Source of the DNA: an uncultured Allomuricauda sp.
Lineage (GTDB): Bacteria; Bacteroidota; Bacteroidia; Flavobacteriales; Flavobacteriaceae
NCBI RefSeq assembly: GCF_947258355.1
Contig: NZ_CAMYIC010000015.1
Location: forward strand, 1 to 44,437
Direction of reading: 5' to 3'
DNA length: 44,437 nucleotides
A program made the translations under genes and the position numbers. Every line of letters begins with the position of its first letter. Position 1 is the first letter of the stretch. Shown here in pieces: positions 25,519 to 34,948 of this stretch. The notes below the pieces were generated by a model. The model was given only the letters and a program-made list of their open reading frames with translations. It was not told where the DNA came from and did not search any database.

Positions 25519-26682
25519 TTATCCTTTAATTCTTCTTTTTCTATTTTGTTCGTAGTCTTCAAAAATCATTTCGCCCAAACCTTTAAGGCCCGTGTAGAAT
25601 GCCTTACCCTTATTCGCTTTGGTAAACTCACGCACAAACTGCATCAGATAAGGGTCTTCTGCAATCATAAAGGTGGTTATGGGGATATGGAGTTTTCTGG
25701 CCTGTTGGGCCATGGCGTAGCATTTTTCAACGATATACTCGTCCAAGCCTACGCTATTCTTATAATAGTCACCGTTCGGAAGTCGTAAGCATGATGGTTT
25801 CCCGTCCGTGATCATAAAAATTTGCTTGTTGGTATTCCGCTTTCTTCGGAGCATGTCCATCGCCAATTGCAAACCCGCAACAGTATTGGTATGATAAGGT
25901 CCTACCTTTAAATAGGGCAAATCCTTTATCGGAATAGGCCAAGCATCGTTTCCGAAAACCAAAATATCCAAAGTATCCTTTGGATAACGGGTGGTAATCA
26001 GTTCAGCGAGAGCCATCGCCACTTTTTTGGCAGGTGTAATTCTGTCTTCACCATACAAAATCATACTATGGCTAATATCGATCATGAGCACGGTGCTCAT
26101 CTGAGCTTTGTGCATGGTATCTTCCACCACCAAATCCTCTTCACTAAGTGAAAAATTATCCAAACCATGATTCACCTGGGCATTTTTGAGGCTCTCCGTC
26201 ATACTGATATGTTCCAATGAATCTCCGAAGCGGTATTCTCGAAATTCACCTGTATGCTCATCACCTTTACCCGATTTACCCGTTTTGTGGTTCCCAGAAC
26301 CACTCCGTTTAATTTTTCCGAAAATTTGGTCCAAGGCTCTTTGACGTATCATTCGTTCAAGCTTGGCTGTAATGGAGAGACTTCCACCTCCACCATTCTC
26401 ATCACCCTCTTCCCCTTCGCCTCCTTGTGGACCATCCATGTCAAATTCCTCACGGATGTATCCTTTGGCCTTGAGGTCTTCTATAAAATCATCTATGGTG
26501 TAATCGTCGTCGGTAAGATCGTATTCCTTGTCCAGTTCACGGAGCCAATCCAGCGCCTCCTCCACATCACCCGAAGTATGGGTAACAAGTTCCTGAAAAA
26601 TCTCAAAGAGTTTTTCGAACGGAGTTTGGTCCGGTGCCTCGTAATTGGTAAAACGAAACCCTTTTCTTGTGTTCATAGCCAT
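25519..26682 (-). CDS. VWA-domain protein, partner of the AAA+ ATPase
   Basis: Soluble protein of 387 residues. A variable acidic N-terminal region with a Gly/Glu-rich linker (about 85-100) is followed by a VWA domain with an intact MIDAS: D202-x-S-x-S206 in MIDISHSM, a Thr near 265-267 and D293 in MITDGKPS. It is placed 8 nt before the AAA+ gene, and such pairs act together (Mg-chelatase I/D, MoxR/CoxE types). A TAAATTTA near-match to the -7 element ends 4 nt before the start. It follows the his operon, with a 63-nt gap, but may have its own promoter. Confidence 0.88.
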   Translation of the reverse strand: MAMNTRKGFRFTNYEAPDQTPFEKLFEIFQELVTHTSGDVEEALDWLRELDKEYDLTDDDYTIDDFIEDLKAKGYIREEFDMDGPQGGEGEEGDENGGGGSLSITAKLERMIRQRALDQIFGKIKRSGSGNHKTGKSGKGDEHTGEFREYRFGDSLEHISMTESLKNAQVNHGLDNFSLSEEDLVVEDTMHKAQMSTVLMIDISHSMILYGEDRITPAKKVAMALAELITTRYPKDTLDILVFGNDAWPIPIKDLPYLKVGPYHTNTVAGLQLAMDMLRRKRNTNKQIFMITDGKPSCLRLPNGDYYKNSVGLDEYIVEKCYAMAQQARKLHIPITTFMIAEDPYLMQFVREFTKANKGKAFYTGLKGLGEMIFEDYEQNRKRRIKG

Positions 26683-26745
26683 TACATAAATTTACGGCAT
26701 TTCGCTGTAAAGGCTAAACGTTTAGAAAAAACTTAACGGATTTGT

Positions 26746-27342
26746 TTAATGGCGTTTCTCTAGCACTTGGGCAATATCATCGAGTGAATAACCTTTGGCT
26801 TGCAACAGAATCAGGTAATGAAACAATAAATCGGCACTCTCGTTCAAGAAGAGTTCTTCGTTGTCGTCTTTGGCCTCTATTACTGTTTCTACAGCCTCTT
26901 CACCTACTTTTTGAGCAATTTTATTGATGCCTTTTCGGAATAAGGAGGCTACATAACTATCCGGATTTTCTTGGTCGTTTTTCCTGGATTCGATAACTCC
27001 TTCCAAAGTTGATAAAAAACCATAGCCTTGAACATTTTCCTCGGCCCAGCAGGTGTCAGTTCCCTTGTGACAGGTGGGACCAACGGGATTTACTTTTACC
27101 AAAAGCGTATCGTTATCGCAGTCTATCTGCATGTCGACAAGGTTTAAAAAGTTACCGCTTTCCTCGCCTTTGGTCCATAACCGCTGTTTGGTGCGGCTAA
27201 AAAATGTGACTTTCTGGGTTTCTTGGGTTTTTTCAAACGCTTCCTGGTTCATGTAGCCCAGCATCAATACATTTTTGGTGTTAGCATCTTGCACAATGGC
27301 TGGTACAAGTCCGTCTGAATTTTTATTGAAGTCTATTTGCAT
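26746..27342 (-). CDS. hisI: Phosphoribosyl-AMP cyclohydrolase / phosphoribosyl-ATP pyrophosphatase
   Basis: Bifunctional HisIE of 198 residues that performs the second and third steps of histidine synthesis. The HisI domain (1-105) holds SRTKQRLWTKGEESGN and the zinc ligands Cys75 (DCDND), Cys91 and Cys98 (GPTCHKGTDTCW). The HisE domain (about 107-198) has the helical MazG-like metal site KVGEEAVETVIEAKDDN. It is the last gene of the his operon and is separated from hisF by a 98-nt gap that holds a flavobacterial repeat. Confidence 0.96.
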   Translation of the reverse strand: MQIDFNKNSDGLVPAIVQDANTKNVLMLGYMNQEAFEKTQETQKVTFFSRTKQRLWTKGEESGNFLNLVDMQIDCDNDTLLVKVNPVGPTCHKGTDTCWAEENVQGYGFLSTLEGVIESRKNDQENPDSYVASLFRKGINKIAQKVGEEAVETVIEAKDDNEELFLNESADLLFHYLILLQAKGYSLDDIAQVLEKRH

Positions 27343-27360
27343 TGTATATCTTTCTTAAGC

Positions 27361-27436
27361 TGTCACATCGAGATGTCATCCTGAGCTGTCACCCTGAGCG
27401 CAGTCGAAGGGGCGGTCGAAGGAGCATCGAGATGTG
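27361..27436. repeat. Composite REP-like repeat between hisF and hisIE
   Basis: The gap contains the widespread flavobacterial motif CCCTGAGCGCAGTCGAAGGG (27392-27411). It is built of paired units: GTCATCCTGAGC (27375-27386) with GTCACCCTGAGC (27388-27399), and GTCGAAGG twice (27403-27410, 27415-27422). Two exact CATCGAGATGT copies (27366-27376 and 27425-27435) bound it. The element can fold into hairpins and could tune hisIE expression. Confidence 0.75.
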
Positions 27437-27440
27437 ATTA

Positions 27441-28196
27441 TTATATCCTTACAGGAATTCCTTCTTCCTTTAATTCTTGTTTGAGTGTATTAATTTCGAT
27501 TTCCTTAAAATGAAAAACACTGGCAGCCAAAGCGGCATCAGCCTTTCCATCCTTAAACGTATCAGTAAAATGTGTAATGGTTCCAGCTCCACCAGAGGCA
27601 ATCACAGGAATATTGACCAACTTAGATAATTCAGCCAGCGCCTTGTTTGCGAAGCCATTCTTGGTACCATCGTGGTCCATGGAAGTGAACAAAATTTCCC
27701 CTGCTCCTCGCTTCTCTACTTCCTTGGCCCATTCAAAAAGGTCCAGTTCAGTGGGAACCTTCCCTCCTACCAAATGGACTTTCCATTGTCCATCAATCTG
27801 TTTAGCATCGATGGCCACAACGATACATTGTGAACCGAATTTAGCCACCAATTCATTGATCAATTCAGGTCTTTTTACCGCTGATGAGTTGATGGAAACT
27901 TTGTCAGCGCCATTCTTAAGAAGGATATCAACATCTTCCACGGAAGAAATGCCTCCGCCCACGGTGAAAGGAATATTGATCGTCTCCGCAACGTGATAGA
28001 CCAGTTCGGCCAAGGTCTTTCTTTTTTCTTCGGTGGCGGAAATATCCAAAAACACCAATTCATCGGCACCTTCTTTGGCATAAATGGATGCCAGTTCCAC
28101 AGGATCTCCTGCGTCACGGAGGTCAACAAAATTGATTCCTTTTACAGTACGTCCGTTTTTAATATCGAGACAGGGTATGATTCTTTTTGTAAGCAT
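27441..28196 (-). CDS. hisF: Imidazole glycerol phosphate synthase, cyclase subunit
   Basis: TIM-barrel subunit of 251 residues that uses ammonia from HisH to form imidazole glycerol phosphate and AICAR. The catalytic Asp11 ([15 protein letters not shown]) and Asp130 (VVAIDAK) are present, with the phosphate-binding VGGGI and ASGGAG loops. The start lies 1 nt after the DinB-like gene, which separates it from hisA. It works in complex with HisH, encoded three genes upstream. Confidence 0.97.
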   Translation of the reverse strand: MLTKRIIPCLDIKNGRTVKGINFVDLRDAGDPVELASIYAKEGADELVFLDISATEEKRKTLAELVYHVAETINIPFTVGGGISSVEDVDILLKNGADKVSINSSAVKRPELINELVAKFGSQCIVVAIDAKQIDGQWKVHLVGGKVPTELDLFEWAKEVEKRGAGEILFTSMDHDGTKNGFANKALAELSKLVNIPVIASGGAGTITHFTDTFKDGKADAALAASVFHFKEIEINTLKQELKEEGIPVRI

Positions 28197-28197
28197 T

Positions 28198-28713
28198 TTA
28201 TTCGTTCTTCACATTCAAGTTAACTCCAGAATAGAAACCCAGATCTTGGTTGTTCAACAATTTGGTATACAGGGCAATTTGACCTGTATGGTAGGATAAA
28301 TGCTCCGTAACATGAATAATGTTGCCCACACCGGAAAAGTTAAAACCCTGAACATTTCTTTTACGCAATAGCTCGTTTATCGGAGCATCGTAAAAAGCTC
28401 TTTTGGCATCGGATATCGTGTCTTCCAGTTTTTTAATCAGCTCTGCTTTGGTATAACCGGACTCGGTAGAAAATTCCTCATCCCGTTTACGTTCATCTTC
28501 CAAGCCTTGAATTGAAGCAATTCCATATTGGGTAATATTCCCGCACAGATGAAGAATAAGGTTTGCTATACTGTTGGTCGATTCATTTGGTTTTTGCCAA
28601 ACTTGCTCTTCTGTCAACTGGTCTAAACAAATCTTGATCATTCGCAGACTTTCTTTCATTCTATAGCCTGCGTTCCAAACCAATTCTTCCTGGAGTTCCC
28701 TTTCTTTATCCAT
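28198..28713 (-). CDS. DinB/DUF1572-like metal-binding helical protein
   Basis: Four-helix protein of 171 residues of the DinB superfamily. The three-His metal site is visible: His55 in LILHLCGNI, and His138 and His142 in [13 protein letters not shown]. Family members include thiol-dependent transferases of unknown scope. It lies inside the his operon, overlapping hisA by 8 bp and ending 1 nt before hisF, so it must be translated from the his message. Nothing in the sequence links it to histidine chemistry; it may simply be co-expressed. Confidence 0.85.
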   Translation of the reverse strand: MDKERELQEELVWNAGYRMKESLRMIKICLDQLTEEQVWQKPNESTNSIANLILHLCGNITQYGIASIQGLEDERKRDEEFSTESGYTKAELIKKLEDTISDAKRAFYDAPINELLRKRNVQGFNFSGVGNIIHVTEHLSYHTGQIALYTKLLNNQDLGFYSGVNLNVKNE

Positions 28714-29437
28714 TTTCTAGAATATATTGTTCCAACTGTTTTAAACTGATTTTGCCCTCATAAATGGCTTTTCCTATGATTGTGCCTTCACAACCAATCT
28801 CGGCAAGTTTGGGAAGTTCGTCAAAAGTGGAGATTCCACCACTGGCAATTAAATTTAAGCCTTTTTTGGTTTCGGATAACATTTTTTGATACAAGTCAAA
28901 TGCAGGACCCTGTAGCATGCCATCCTTGCTGATGTCCGTGCAAATCACATATTCGATTCCATCCGATTGATATTGTTGAACAAACGGAATCAATTCCAAA
29001 TCTGATTCTTCTTGCCAACCTGAAACGGCTATTTTTTCATTGTTGGCGTCGGCACCCAGAATAATTTTTCTGGCCCCATAGGTCGACAACCAGCTCAAAA
29101 AAGTTTCCCTATCTTTTACGGCAATACTTCCGCCAGTAATTTGATGTGCACCGCTTTGAAAGGCAATGTGCAAGTCATCCCCCGATTTTAACCCGCCTCC
29201 AAAATCAATTTGCAAACTGGTTTTTAAGGCAATGTTTTCCAAAACTTTGTAATTGACAATATGCTTGGATTTAGCTCCGTCCAAATCCACCAAATGCAGG
29301 TGCTTGATACCGTGAGCTTCGAACTCCTTGGCAACCTCCAATGGGTTTTCGTTATAGACTTTTTTGGTACTGTAGTCGCCTTTGGAGAGTCGCACACATT
29401 TCCCGTCAATAATATCTATGGCTGGAATGATTCTCAT
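28706..29437 (-). CDS. hisA: ProFAR isomerase
   Basis: TIM-barrel enzyme of 243 residues, 5-ProFAR isomerase, fourth step of histidine synthesis (Amadori rearrangement). Catalytic Asp8 ([15 protein letters not shown]) and Asp130 (IILGADAN) are present, with FGGGLKS and ASGGIST phosphate loops and the [10 protein letters not shown] segment. It starts 1 nt after hisH stops and its end overlaps the DinB-like gene. Confidence 0.97.
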   Translation of the reverse strand: MRIIPAIDIIDGKCVRLSKGDYSTKKVYNENPLEVAKEFEAHGIKHLHLVDLDGAKSKHIVNYKVLENIALKTSLQIDFGGGLKSGDDLHIAFQSGAHQITGGSIAVKDRETFLSWLSTYGARKIILGADANNEKIAVSGWQEESDLELIPFVQQYQSDGIEYVICTDISKDGMLQGPAFDLYQKMLSETKKGLNLIASGGISTFDELPKLAEIGCEGTIIGKAIYEGKISLKQLEQYILENG

Positions 29438-29438
29438 G

Positions 29439-30020
29439 TTATAAGTTTAAGAAGTTTTGCAGGATTTCACTTCCGATATTGCTGCTCTTTTCGGGGTGGA
29501 ATTGTACCCCATAAAAATTATCTTTCTGTAAAGCGGCACTATATTCCACATCATATTCTGAGGTAGCAATGGTTTCCACTCCAATCGGCGCATAAAAACT
29601 GTGCACTAAATAGATGTGGGATTTCTGAGGAATGTTGGTGAACAGCCTACTTTTTAAATCTGAAATTTGGTTCCATCCAATTTGAGGAACTTTGACAGCA
29701 TTGGAGAATTTCACAACATCCAAATCAAAAATACCCAAACCTTCGGTATTCCCCTCTTCGGATGAGTGACACATGAGCTGCATGCCCAAACAGATGCCCA
29801 AAACAGGCTGTTTCAAAGTTGGAATTACTTTGTCCAAACCAGTAGCCCTTAATTTCACCATAGCTGAACTGGCCTCACCTACCCCAGGAAAAATCACTTT
29901 ATCGGCATTGCGGATTTCATCGGCATCATGACTCAAAACAGCTTCGAATCCTAGCCGTTTTATGGCAAACATAATGCTTTGGATGTTTCCGGCACCGTAA
30001 TCGATTATGACTATTTTCAT
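29439..30020 (-). CDS. hisH: Imidazole glycerol phosphate synthase, glutamine amidotransferase subunit
   Basis: Class I glutaminase of 193 residues that supplies ammonia to HisF. The triad is complete: Cys77 (LGICLGMQ), His175 and Glu177 (VQFHPEKS). The ATG at 30020 ([12 protein letters not shown]) is preferred over a TTG 12 nt further up, since the family starts at this Met. Upstream of it lies the inverted-repeat-flanked four-helix-bundle insert that separates it from hisB. Confidence 0.96.
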   Translation of the reverse strand: MKIVIIDYGAGNIQSIMFAIKRLGFEAVLSHDADEIRNADKVIFPGVGEASSAMVKLRATGLDKVIPTLKQPVLGICLGMQLMCHSSEEGNTEGLGIFDLDVVKFSNAVKVPQIGWNQISDLKSRLFTNIPQKSHIYLVHSFYAPIGVETIATSEYDVEYSAALQKDNFYGVQFHPEKSSNIGSEILQNFLNL

Positions 30021-30037
30021 AGCGAAGTACAATGTTT

Positions 30038-30464
30038 GAAGTTAGATGTACGAAGTGTTTTCAACTCAAATTTATTTACCATTTGACCGTGCAGTTTTGA
30101 TAGATGAAACAATAATTGCCAAAATCTCACTTGCCTCGGTATGCAATGCTTTCATTTCGGCTAAATTATCTCTACTTATTTCCATTAAAAGTTCTAAAAA
30201 GTACATGCTTTCATCAATCTCTTCTTCTACAATTTTAAGCTTGTTGATAAAATCTGCTCGTGATTTTGCTCTTTGAGAAGCTCTATAATTTGCACCAACA
30301 GAACTAGAGCACCTAATCAATTGATTCACATAGGCATTAAACTCTCTAGATTTTGGAATGTTTGAACACAAGTTCCAAGTTGTGATGGCAAATGCTTTTG
30401 TTCTGTCTTTTAAATCTTTTCTCATTCGGCTACTTAGAACTTTGTATTTCGTACTTCTAACTTT
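30038..30464. mobile_element. Inverted-repeat-flanked insert carrying a four-helix bundle gene
   Basis: GAAGTTAGATGTACGAAGTG (30038-30057) and TATTTCGTACTTCTAACTTT (30445-30464) are imperfect inverted copies, 16 of 20 positions matching. They bracket one gene and fill exactly the gap between the hisH start and the hisB stop. The rest of the his genes are joined tightly, so this looks like an inserted unit. No transposase is present. Confidence 0.5.
30072..30425 (-). CDS. Four-helix bundle protein (23S rRNA intervening-sequence type)
   Basis: Protein of 117 residues of the S23/IVS-encoded family. Typical blocks are DLKDRTKAFAITTWNLCSNIP, NQLIRCSSSVGANYRASQRAKSRADFINKLKIVEEEIDESMYFLELL and HTEASEILAIIVSSIKTARS. 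Relatives occur inside 23S rRNA intervening sequences, as accessory proteins of diversity-generating retroelements, and as free genes in Bacteroidota; they form pentameric bundles that may bind nucleic acid. Here it is embedded in the his operon between hisB and hisH, in the same direction, flanked by inverted repeats. Function is unknown. Confidence 0.88.
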   Translation of the reverse strand: MRKDLKDRTKAFAITTWNLCSNIPKSREFNAYVNQLIRCSSSVGANYRASQRAKSRADFINKLKIVEEEIDESMYFLELLMEISRDNLAEMKALHTEASEILAIIVSSIKTARSNGK

Positions 30465-31601
30465 TTATAGCATTCCTTTAGTTGATGGCAATACCATTTT
30501 TTCGGCATCCCGTTTCACCGCCATTTTAATGGATTTGGCAAAAGCCTTGAATATGGCCTCAATTTTATGGTGTTCGTTGGTTCCTTCGGCCTTGATATTC
30601 AAATTGGCTTTGGCGCCATCGGTAAACGATTTAAAAAAGTGCATAAACATTTCCGTTGGCATATCACCCACTTTTTCACGCTTGAATTCGGTATCCCATA
30701 CCAACCAATTTCGGCCACCGAAATCAATGGCGACCTGTGCTAAACAATCATCCATAGGTAAAGCAAACCCATAGCGTTCTATACCGAGTTTGTTGCCGAG
30801 GGCTTTAGAAAAAAGTTCGCCCAAAGCAATGGCGGTATCTTCAATGGTGTGATGTTCGTCCACCTCTAAATCACCATCTACTTTGATATCCAAGTCCATT
30901 TGTCCATGTCTGGCCAATTGGTCCAACATATGGTCAAAAAAGGCTAAACCGGTATTGATGTCACTTTTTCCCGTTCCATCTAGGTTGATTTTTATTTGAA
31001 TATCGGTCTCGTTGGTTTTTCGGGATATTTCAGCAATACGATTCTCTAATTTTAAGAACTCGTAAATTTTTTCCCAATCGTTACTTTCCAAAGCAATGTA
31101 GTCCTCCAGTTCTTCGTGCTTTACTGTGGTTTCTCCAGTACCCAAATGAGTTTCGTCATTAATGAAAATCCCTTTGGCACCCAGATTTTTGGCCAATTCC
31201 ACATCGGTTAACCTGTCACCAATCACAAATGAATTTGCCAAATCATATTCATCAGAAAAATAAGAGGTCAACATTCCTGTACCCGGTTTACGGGTGTCCG
31301 CATTATCTTTTGGAAATGTCCTATCGATAAAAACATTATCAAACACTACACCTTCATTTTCAAAGGATTTGATGATGAAATTGTGCACGGGCCAAAAGGT
31401 GTCTTCTGGAAAAATATCGGTGCCCAGCCCATCTTGATTGGTAATCATCACCAATTCATAATCCAATTCCTTGGCAATTTTTCCTAAGTATGTAAATGCC
31501 TTGGGATAAAAAATCATCTTTTCAAAGGCATCTATCTGCTCATCAGCAGTTTCCTTGATGATGGTTCCATCACGATCAATGAATAGTACTTTTTTGCCCA
31601 T
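30465..31601 (-). CDS. hisB: Histidinol-phosphatase / imidazoleglycerol-phosphate dehydratase
   Basis: Bifunctional HisB of 378 residues. The N-terminal HAD phosphatase domain has the nucleophile motif D9-x-D11 in FIDRDGT, and covers about 1-165. The dehydratase domain (about 185-378) carries [28 protein letters not shown] and a second metal-binding segment, [18 protein letters not shown]. It supplies both the sixth and eighth steps of the pathway. It starts at the last base of the hisC stop codon. Confidence 0.97.
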   Translation of the reverse strand: MGKKVLFIDRDGTIIKETADEQIDAFEKMIFYPKAFTYLGKIAKELDYELVMITNQDGLGTDIFPEDTFWPVHNFIIKSFENEGVVFDNVFIDRTFPKDNADTRKPGTGMLTSYFSDEYDLANSFVIGDRLTDVELAKNLGAKGIFINDETHLGTGETTVKHEELEDYIALESNDWEKIYEFLKLENRIAEISRKTNETDIQIKINLDGTGKSDINTGLAFFDHMLDQLARHGQMDLDIKVDGDLEVDEHHTIEDTAIALGELFSKALGNKLGIERYGFALPMDDCLAQVAIDFGGRNWLVWDTEFKREKVGDMPTEMFMHFFKSFTDGAKANLNIKAEGTNEHHKIEAIFKAFAKSIKMAVKRDAEKMVLPSTKGML

Positions 31602-32647
31602 TAGTTCAATTCTTTTAAGATAGCTATCAATTTTTTATTCTCTTCAGGTGACCCCACGGTAAATCGTAGAGTATTTTCACAGAGTGGCTGTGTACTCCGG
31701 TTTCGCACTACCACTTGTTTTTCCAATAGTTGTTGGTAGCGTTTGTTAGCATCATCCACTTTGGCCAACACAAAGTTGGCATCGGTTGGATATAATTCTG
31801 AAACAAATTCCAAACCATCCAATGCCTTAATCAATTCGGTTCTCTCTTCAAGAATCAGTTTTACTTCCTGATTTACCAAATCTTGGTTCAAAACCCGCTC
31901 TAATGCACGTTGCTGTGTCAATTGGTTGACATTATAAGGCGGTTTAATTTTATTTAAAACACCTATAATTTCTTCAGATGCATAGCATATGCCCAAGCGA
32001 ATGCCTGCCAACCCATAAGCTTTTGATAGGGTTTGGGTCACAATTAAATTGGGATAATTTTCGAGTTGCGACAACCAACTTTCATCTTTTGAAAAATCAA
32101 TGTATGCCTCGTCAATCACCACCAGTCCATTGAACGACTTCAATAGTTTTTCAATCCTTTTCTTTTTAAAGGAATTACCGGTGGGATTGTTGGGTGAACA
32201 AATAAAAAGCAACTTTGAATTGGCGTCAATAACTTTTAGAATTTCATCCACATTCGGCTCAAAATCAGCAGTTAGAAGAACTTCCTTGTTCTCCACAGCA
32301 TTGATTCCTGCCAACACCTTATACATGCCGTAGGTAGGCGGTAAAGTGATAATGTTGTCTTTATTCGGCTCACAAAAGGCCCTATAAATCAAATCCAGTA
32401 CTTCGTCACTCCCATTCCCGAGCAATATTTGATTTTCAGATACTCCTTTCTGCTCTGCCAACAGCGATTTTAAGCTACGCTGATATGGGTCCGGATAGCG
32501 GTTGACCCCATTATCGAAAGGGTTTTCGTTGGCGTCCAAAAATATCATTTCAGAACAATCGGAGACATATTCGTCGCGTGCTGATGAGTACGGTTGCAAT
32601 TTGCGAACCGACTCTCTGACCAATTTATTTAAATCAAACCCCTCCAT
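31601..32647 (-). CDS. hisC: Histidinol-phosphate aminotransferase
   Basis: PLP aminotransferase (fold type I) of 348 residues that converts imidazole acetol phosphate to histidinol phosphate. The PLP Lys209 is in [18 protein letters not shown] lies at 154-157, DEAYIDF near 179-185, and [12 protein letters not shown] at the N-terminus. It is joined to hisD and hisB by single-base stop/start overlaps, which implies translational coupling. Confidence 0.97.
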   Translation of the reverse strand: MEGFDLNKLVRESVRKLQPYSSARDEYVSDCSEMIFLDANENPFDNGVNRYPDPYQRSLKSLLAEQKGVSENQILLGNGSDEVLDLIYRAFCEPNKDNIITLPPTYGMYKVLAGINAVENKEVLLTADFEPNVDEILKVIDANSKLLFICSPNNPTGNSFKKKRIEKLLKSFNGLVVIDEAYIDFSKDESWLSQLENYPNLIVTQTLSKAYGLAGIRLGICYASEEIIGVLNKIKPPYNVNQLTQQRALERVLNQDLVNQEVKLILEERTELIKALDGLEFVSELYPTDANFVLAKVDDANKRYQQLLEKQVVVRNRSTQPLCENTLRFTVGSPEENKKLIAILKELN

Positions 32648-33930
32648 TATTTCAGACTTTTTAATCTCAAGGTTACTGCATTTTTATGTGCTTGCAATCC
32701 TTCCGCTTCCGCCATCAACTCAATAGCAGTTCCAATGCCTTTGATACCCTTTTCGGATATTTTTTGAAAGGTCATACTTTTCATAAAACTGTCCAGATTT
32801 ACACCGCTATATTGTTTTGCATAACCGTTGGTGGGCAAAGTATGATTGGTCCCTGATGCGTAGTCACCAGCACTTTCTGGCGTGTAATTACCAATAAAAA
32901 CCGAACCCGCATTCTGAATGTTCTCGAGATAATAATCCTCGTTATCCACACAAACAATAAAATGTTCCGGGCCATATTCGTTGATTAGAGCCATGGCTTC
33001 TTTATCGTCTTTGACCAAAATCAACCTGCTGTTGCCTATGGATTTACGGGCGATATCCTTTCTAGGTAATTGTTGAATCTGATTTTCGATTTCTTTTTCA
33101 ACAGCTTGAATCAAGTTTTCCGATGTGGAGACCAATATAACTTGACTGTCCACGCCATGCTCGGCCTGACTTAATAAATCTGAAGCAACAAAAGCAGGGT
33201 TGGCCGTATCATCAGCAGCCACCAACAACTCACTAGGGCCTGCGGGCATATCAATCGCTACATTATATTTAGTGGCCAATTGCTTTGCAACAGTCACGTA
33301 TTGATTACCTGGTCCAAAAATTTTATACACTTTCGGAATACTTTCTGTCCCAAAAGTCATCCCTGCAATAGCCTGAATTCCTCCAACCTTAAAGATTTGC
33401 GTTACGCCACACAGTTGAGCCGCATATAAAATTGCTGGATTGATTTCACCATTTTGATCCGGAGGGCTGCAAAGCACAATTTCTTTACACCCAGCTAGTA
33501 TTGCTGGAATGGCCAACATCAAAATGGTTGAGAATAGCGGTGCTGTTCCACCCGGAATGTACAATCCCACTTTTTGAATCGGACGTTTTTCCTGCCAACA
33601 CTCCACACCTGGCAGTGTTTCCACTGCAACTTTTGATGTTTTCTGCGCAGCGTGAAACTTTTCAATATTGGATTTTGCGAGACTGATAGCTTGCTTCAAC
33701 CCATCAGAAACAACATTGGTTGCTTGTTCAATTTCGTTATCAGTCACCAAAAGAGAATCCAGAGATACCTTGTCAAATTGGGTTGTATATTTTTTGATGA
33801 CTGTATCACCATCGGCTTGTACCTCTTTAAAAATGCTGTAGACAATCTCCTCGATATCGGATACAGTCTGGGTAGAACGCTTTAAAATTTCGTCCCATTC
33901 CTTGGGTTGTGGGTAATTAAATCGTTGCAT
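32647..33930 (-). CDS. hisD: Histidinol dehydrogenase
   Basis: Zinc enzyme that oxidises histidinol to histidine through two NAD-dependent steps. At 427 residues it has family length. Clear blocks are VGLYIPGGTAPLFSTILML, IFGPGNQYVTVAKQ, IDMPAGPSELLVAADDTANP, LLSQAEHGVDSQ (with the metal-binding Gln and His) and EHFIVCV. The ATG at 33930 shares one base with the hisG stop codon, as at the other early joins of this operon, so the start is preferred over the 27-nt longer frame. Confidence 0.96.
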   Translation of the reverse strand: MQRFNYPQPKEWDEILKRSTQTVSDIEEIVYSIFKEVQADGDTVIKKYTTQFDKVSLDSLLVTDNEIEQATNVVSDGLKQAISLAKSNIEKFHAAQKTSKVAVETLPGVECWQEKRPIQKVGLYIPGGTAPLFSTILMLAIPAILAGCKEIVLCSPPDQNGEINPAILYAAQLCGVTQIFKVGGIQAIAGMTFGTESIPKVYKIFGPGNQYVTVAKQLATKYNVAIDMPAGPSELLVAADDTANPAFVASDLLSQAEHGVDSQVILVSTSENLIQAVEKEIENQIQQLPRKDIARKSIGNSRLILVKDDKEAMALINEYGPEHFIVCVDNEDYYLENIQNAGSVFIGNYTPESAGDYASGTNHTLPTNGYAKQYSGVNLDSFMKSMTFQKISEKGIKGIGTAIELMAEAEGLQAHKNAVTLRLKSLK

Positions 33931-34787
33931 TAAAGTACCATTTTTTCGATAGGACAAACCAAAATACCCTCAGCGCCAGCTCCTTTCAGTTCATCGATCA
34001 CCTCCCAAAAGGTCTCGCGATTAATTACAGTGTGCACGGAACTCCAACCTTCTTCGGCCAAAGGCAAAACCGTGGGACTACGCATTCCCGGAAGAATCGA
34101 AATGATTTCATCCAACTTGTTGTTCGGTGCGTTCATCAACACATATTTGTTCTGTCTCGCTTGTAAAACCGACTTGATCCTGAACTGGATTTTCTTCAAC
34201 AGTTCCTTGCGCTCTTCGGAAATGGTGGGCGATACGGCCAATACGGCTTCACTCTTCAGCATTACCTCCACTTCTTTCAGGTTATTTTTAAAGAGTGTAC
34301 TGCCACTGGAAACAATGTCACAAATTCCATAAGCCAAACCAATGTTGGGGGCAATTTCCACCGAACCGTTGATAATATGCAAATCAGCAGTCACACCTTT
34401 TGAAGCTAAGTATTCCTTGACCGTATTCGGATATGAAGTAGCTATCTTTTTACCTTCAAAATCTTTAATGGAATTATAGGTTTCACCCTTTGGTATGGCA
34501 AGTGAAACCCGACATTTAGAGAAACCCAATCGTTCTGCAATGGAAATGTCTTTACCTTTTTCGATCAATACATTTTCACCAATTATGGCGATGTCCACTA
34601 CTCCGTCACGCAAGTATTGAGGAATATCACCGTTCCGTAAGTAAAATACTTCCAAGGGAAAATTACGGGAAGTGGCTTTCAGTTGATCCTTTCCGTTGTC
34701 GATGGAAATTCCACAGTCTTTTAAAATTTTGAGGGAATCCTCATTTAAACGGCCGCTTTTCTGGACAGCAATTCTAATTTTTGTCAT
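33930..34787 (-). CDS. hisG: ATP phosphoribosyltransferase, long form
   Basis: First and committed enzyme of histidine synthesis, joining ATP and PRPP. The 285-residue length and a C-terminal ACT-like regulatory domain (about 210-285, from ARQNKYVLMNAPNN) mark the long HisG, which is inhibited by histidine and does not need HisZ. The catalytic part shows DGVVDIAIIGENVLIEKG and IVSSGSTLFKNNL (PRPP-binding). Its start lies 37 nt after the attenuator hairpin, so its expression is set by the leader region. Confidence 0.97.
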   Translation of the reverse strand: MTKIRIAVQKSGRLNEDSLKILKDCGISIDNGKDQLKATSRNFPLEVFYLRNGDIPQYLRDGVVDIAIIGENVLIEKGKDISIAERLGFSKCRVSLAIPKGETYNSIKDFEGKKIATSYPNTVKEYLASKGVTADLHIINGSVEIAPNIGLAYGICDIVSSGSTLFKNNLKEVEVMLKSEAVLAVSPTISEERKELLKKIQFRIKSVLQARQNKYVLMNAPNNKLDEIISILPGMRSPTVLPLAEEGWSSVHTVINRETFWEVIDELKGAGAEGILVCPIEKMVL

Positions 34788-34823
34788 TTTTCAATCGTTT
34801 TGTCTGAAAAACCAAATGGGTAC

Positions 34824-34857
34824 AAAAAACAAACCCGTTTGATTTCTCAAACGGGTT
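34824..34857 (-). terminator. Attenuator terminator of the his operon
   Basis: On the minus strand an 11-bp perfect stem (AACCCGTTTGA with TCAAACGGGTT, 34857-34847 and 34842-34832) with a GAAA loop is followed by TGTTTTTT. It sits between the leader peptide and hisG. Its 5' arm and loop (CGTTTGAG, 34853-34846) can instead pair with CTCAAGCG (34901-34894) in the leader ORF. Confidence 0.88.
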
Positions 34858-34887
34858 AGAATATATTTTAAAAACAACAATACATTT

Positions 34888-34941
34888 CTATCTCGCTTGA
34901 GGGCAAGTATAAAAATGATGATGTGTGTTTTTGTTTCTCAT
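34888..34941 (-). CDS. hisL: His operon leader peptide
   Basis: A 17-codon ORF, MRNKNTHHHFYTCPQAR, with three consecutive His codons (34923-34915). It lies directly upstream of an intrinsic terminator and hisG. Its last codons contain CTCAAGCG, complementary (one G-U) to CGTTTGAG in the terminator stem and loop. A ribosome stalled on the His codons would free CTCAAGCG for an antiterminator; one that reaches the stop would cover it and let the terminator form. The gene is only recognisable by this arrangement. The start codon is about 7 nt after the -7 box. Confidence 0.85.
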   Translation of the reverse strand: MRNKNTHHHFYTCPQAR

Positions 34942-34948
34942 TAGGCTT

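Noticed and set aside
24041..26682. Chlorophyll-type magnesium chelatase
   Set aside because: No porphyrin or chlorophyll genes are present, and the ATPase/VWA pair is only generally similar to chelatase subunits.
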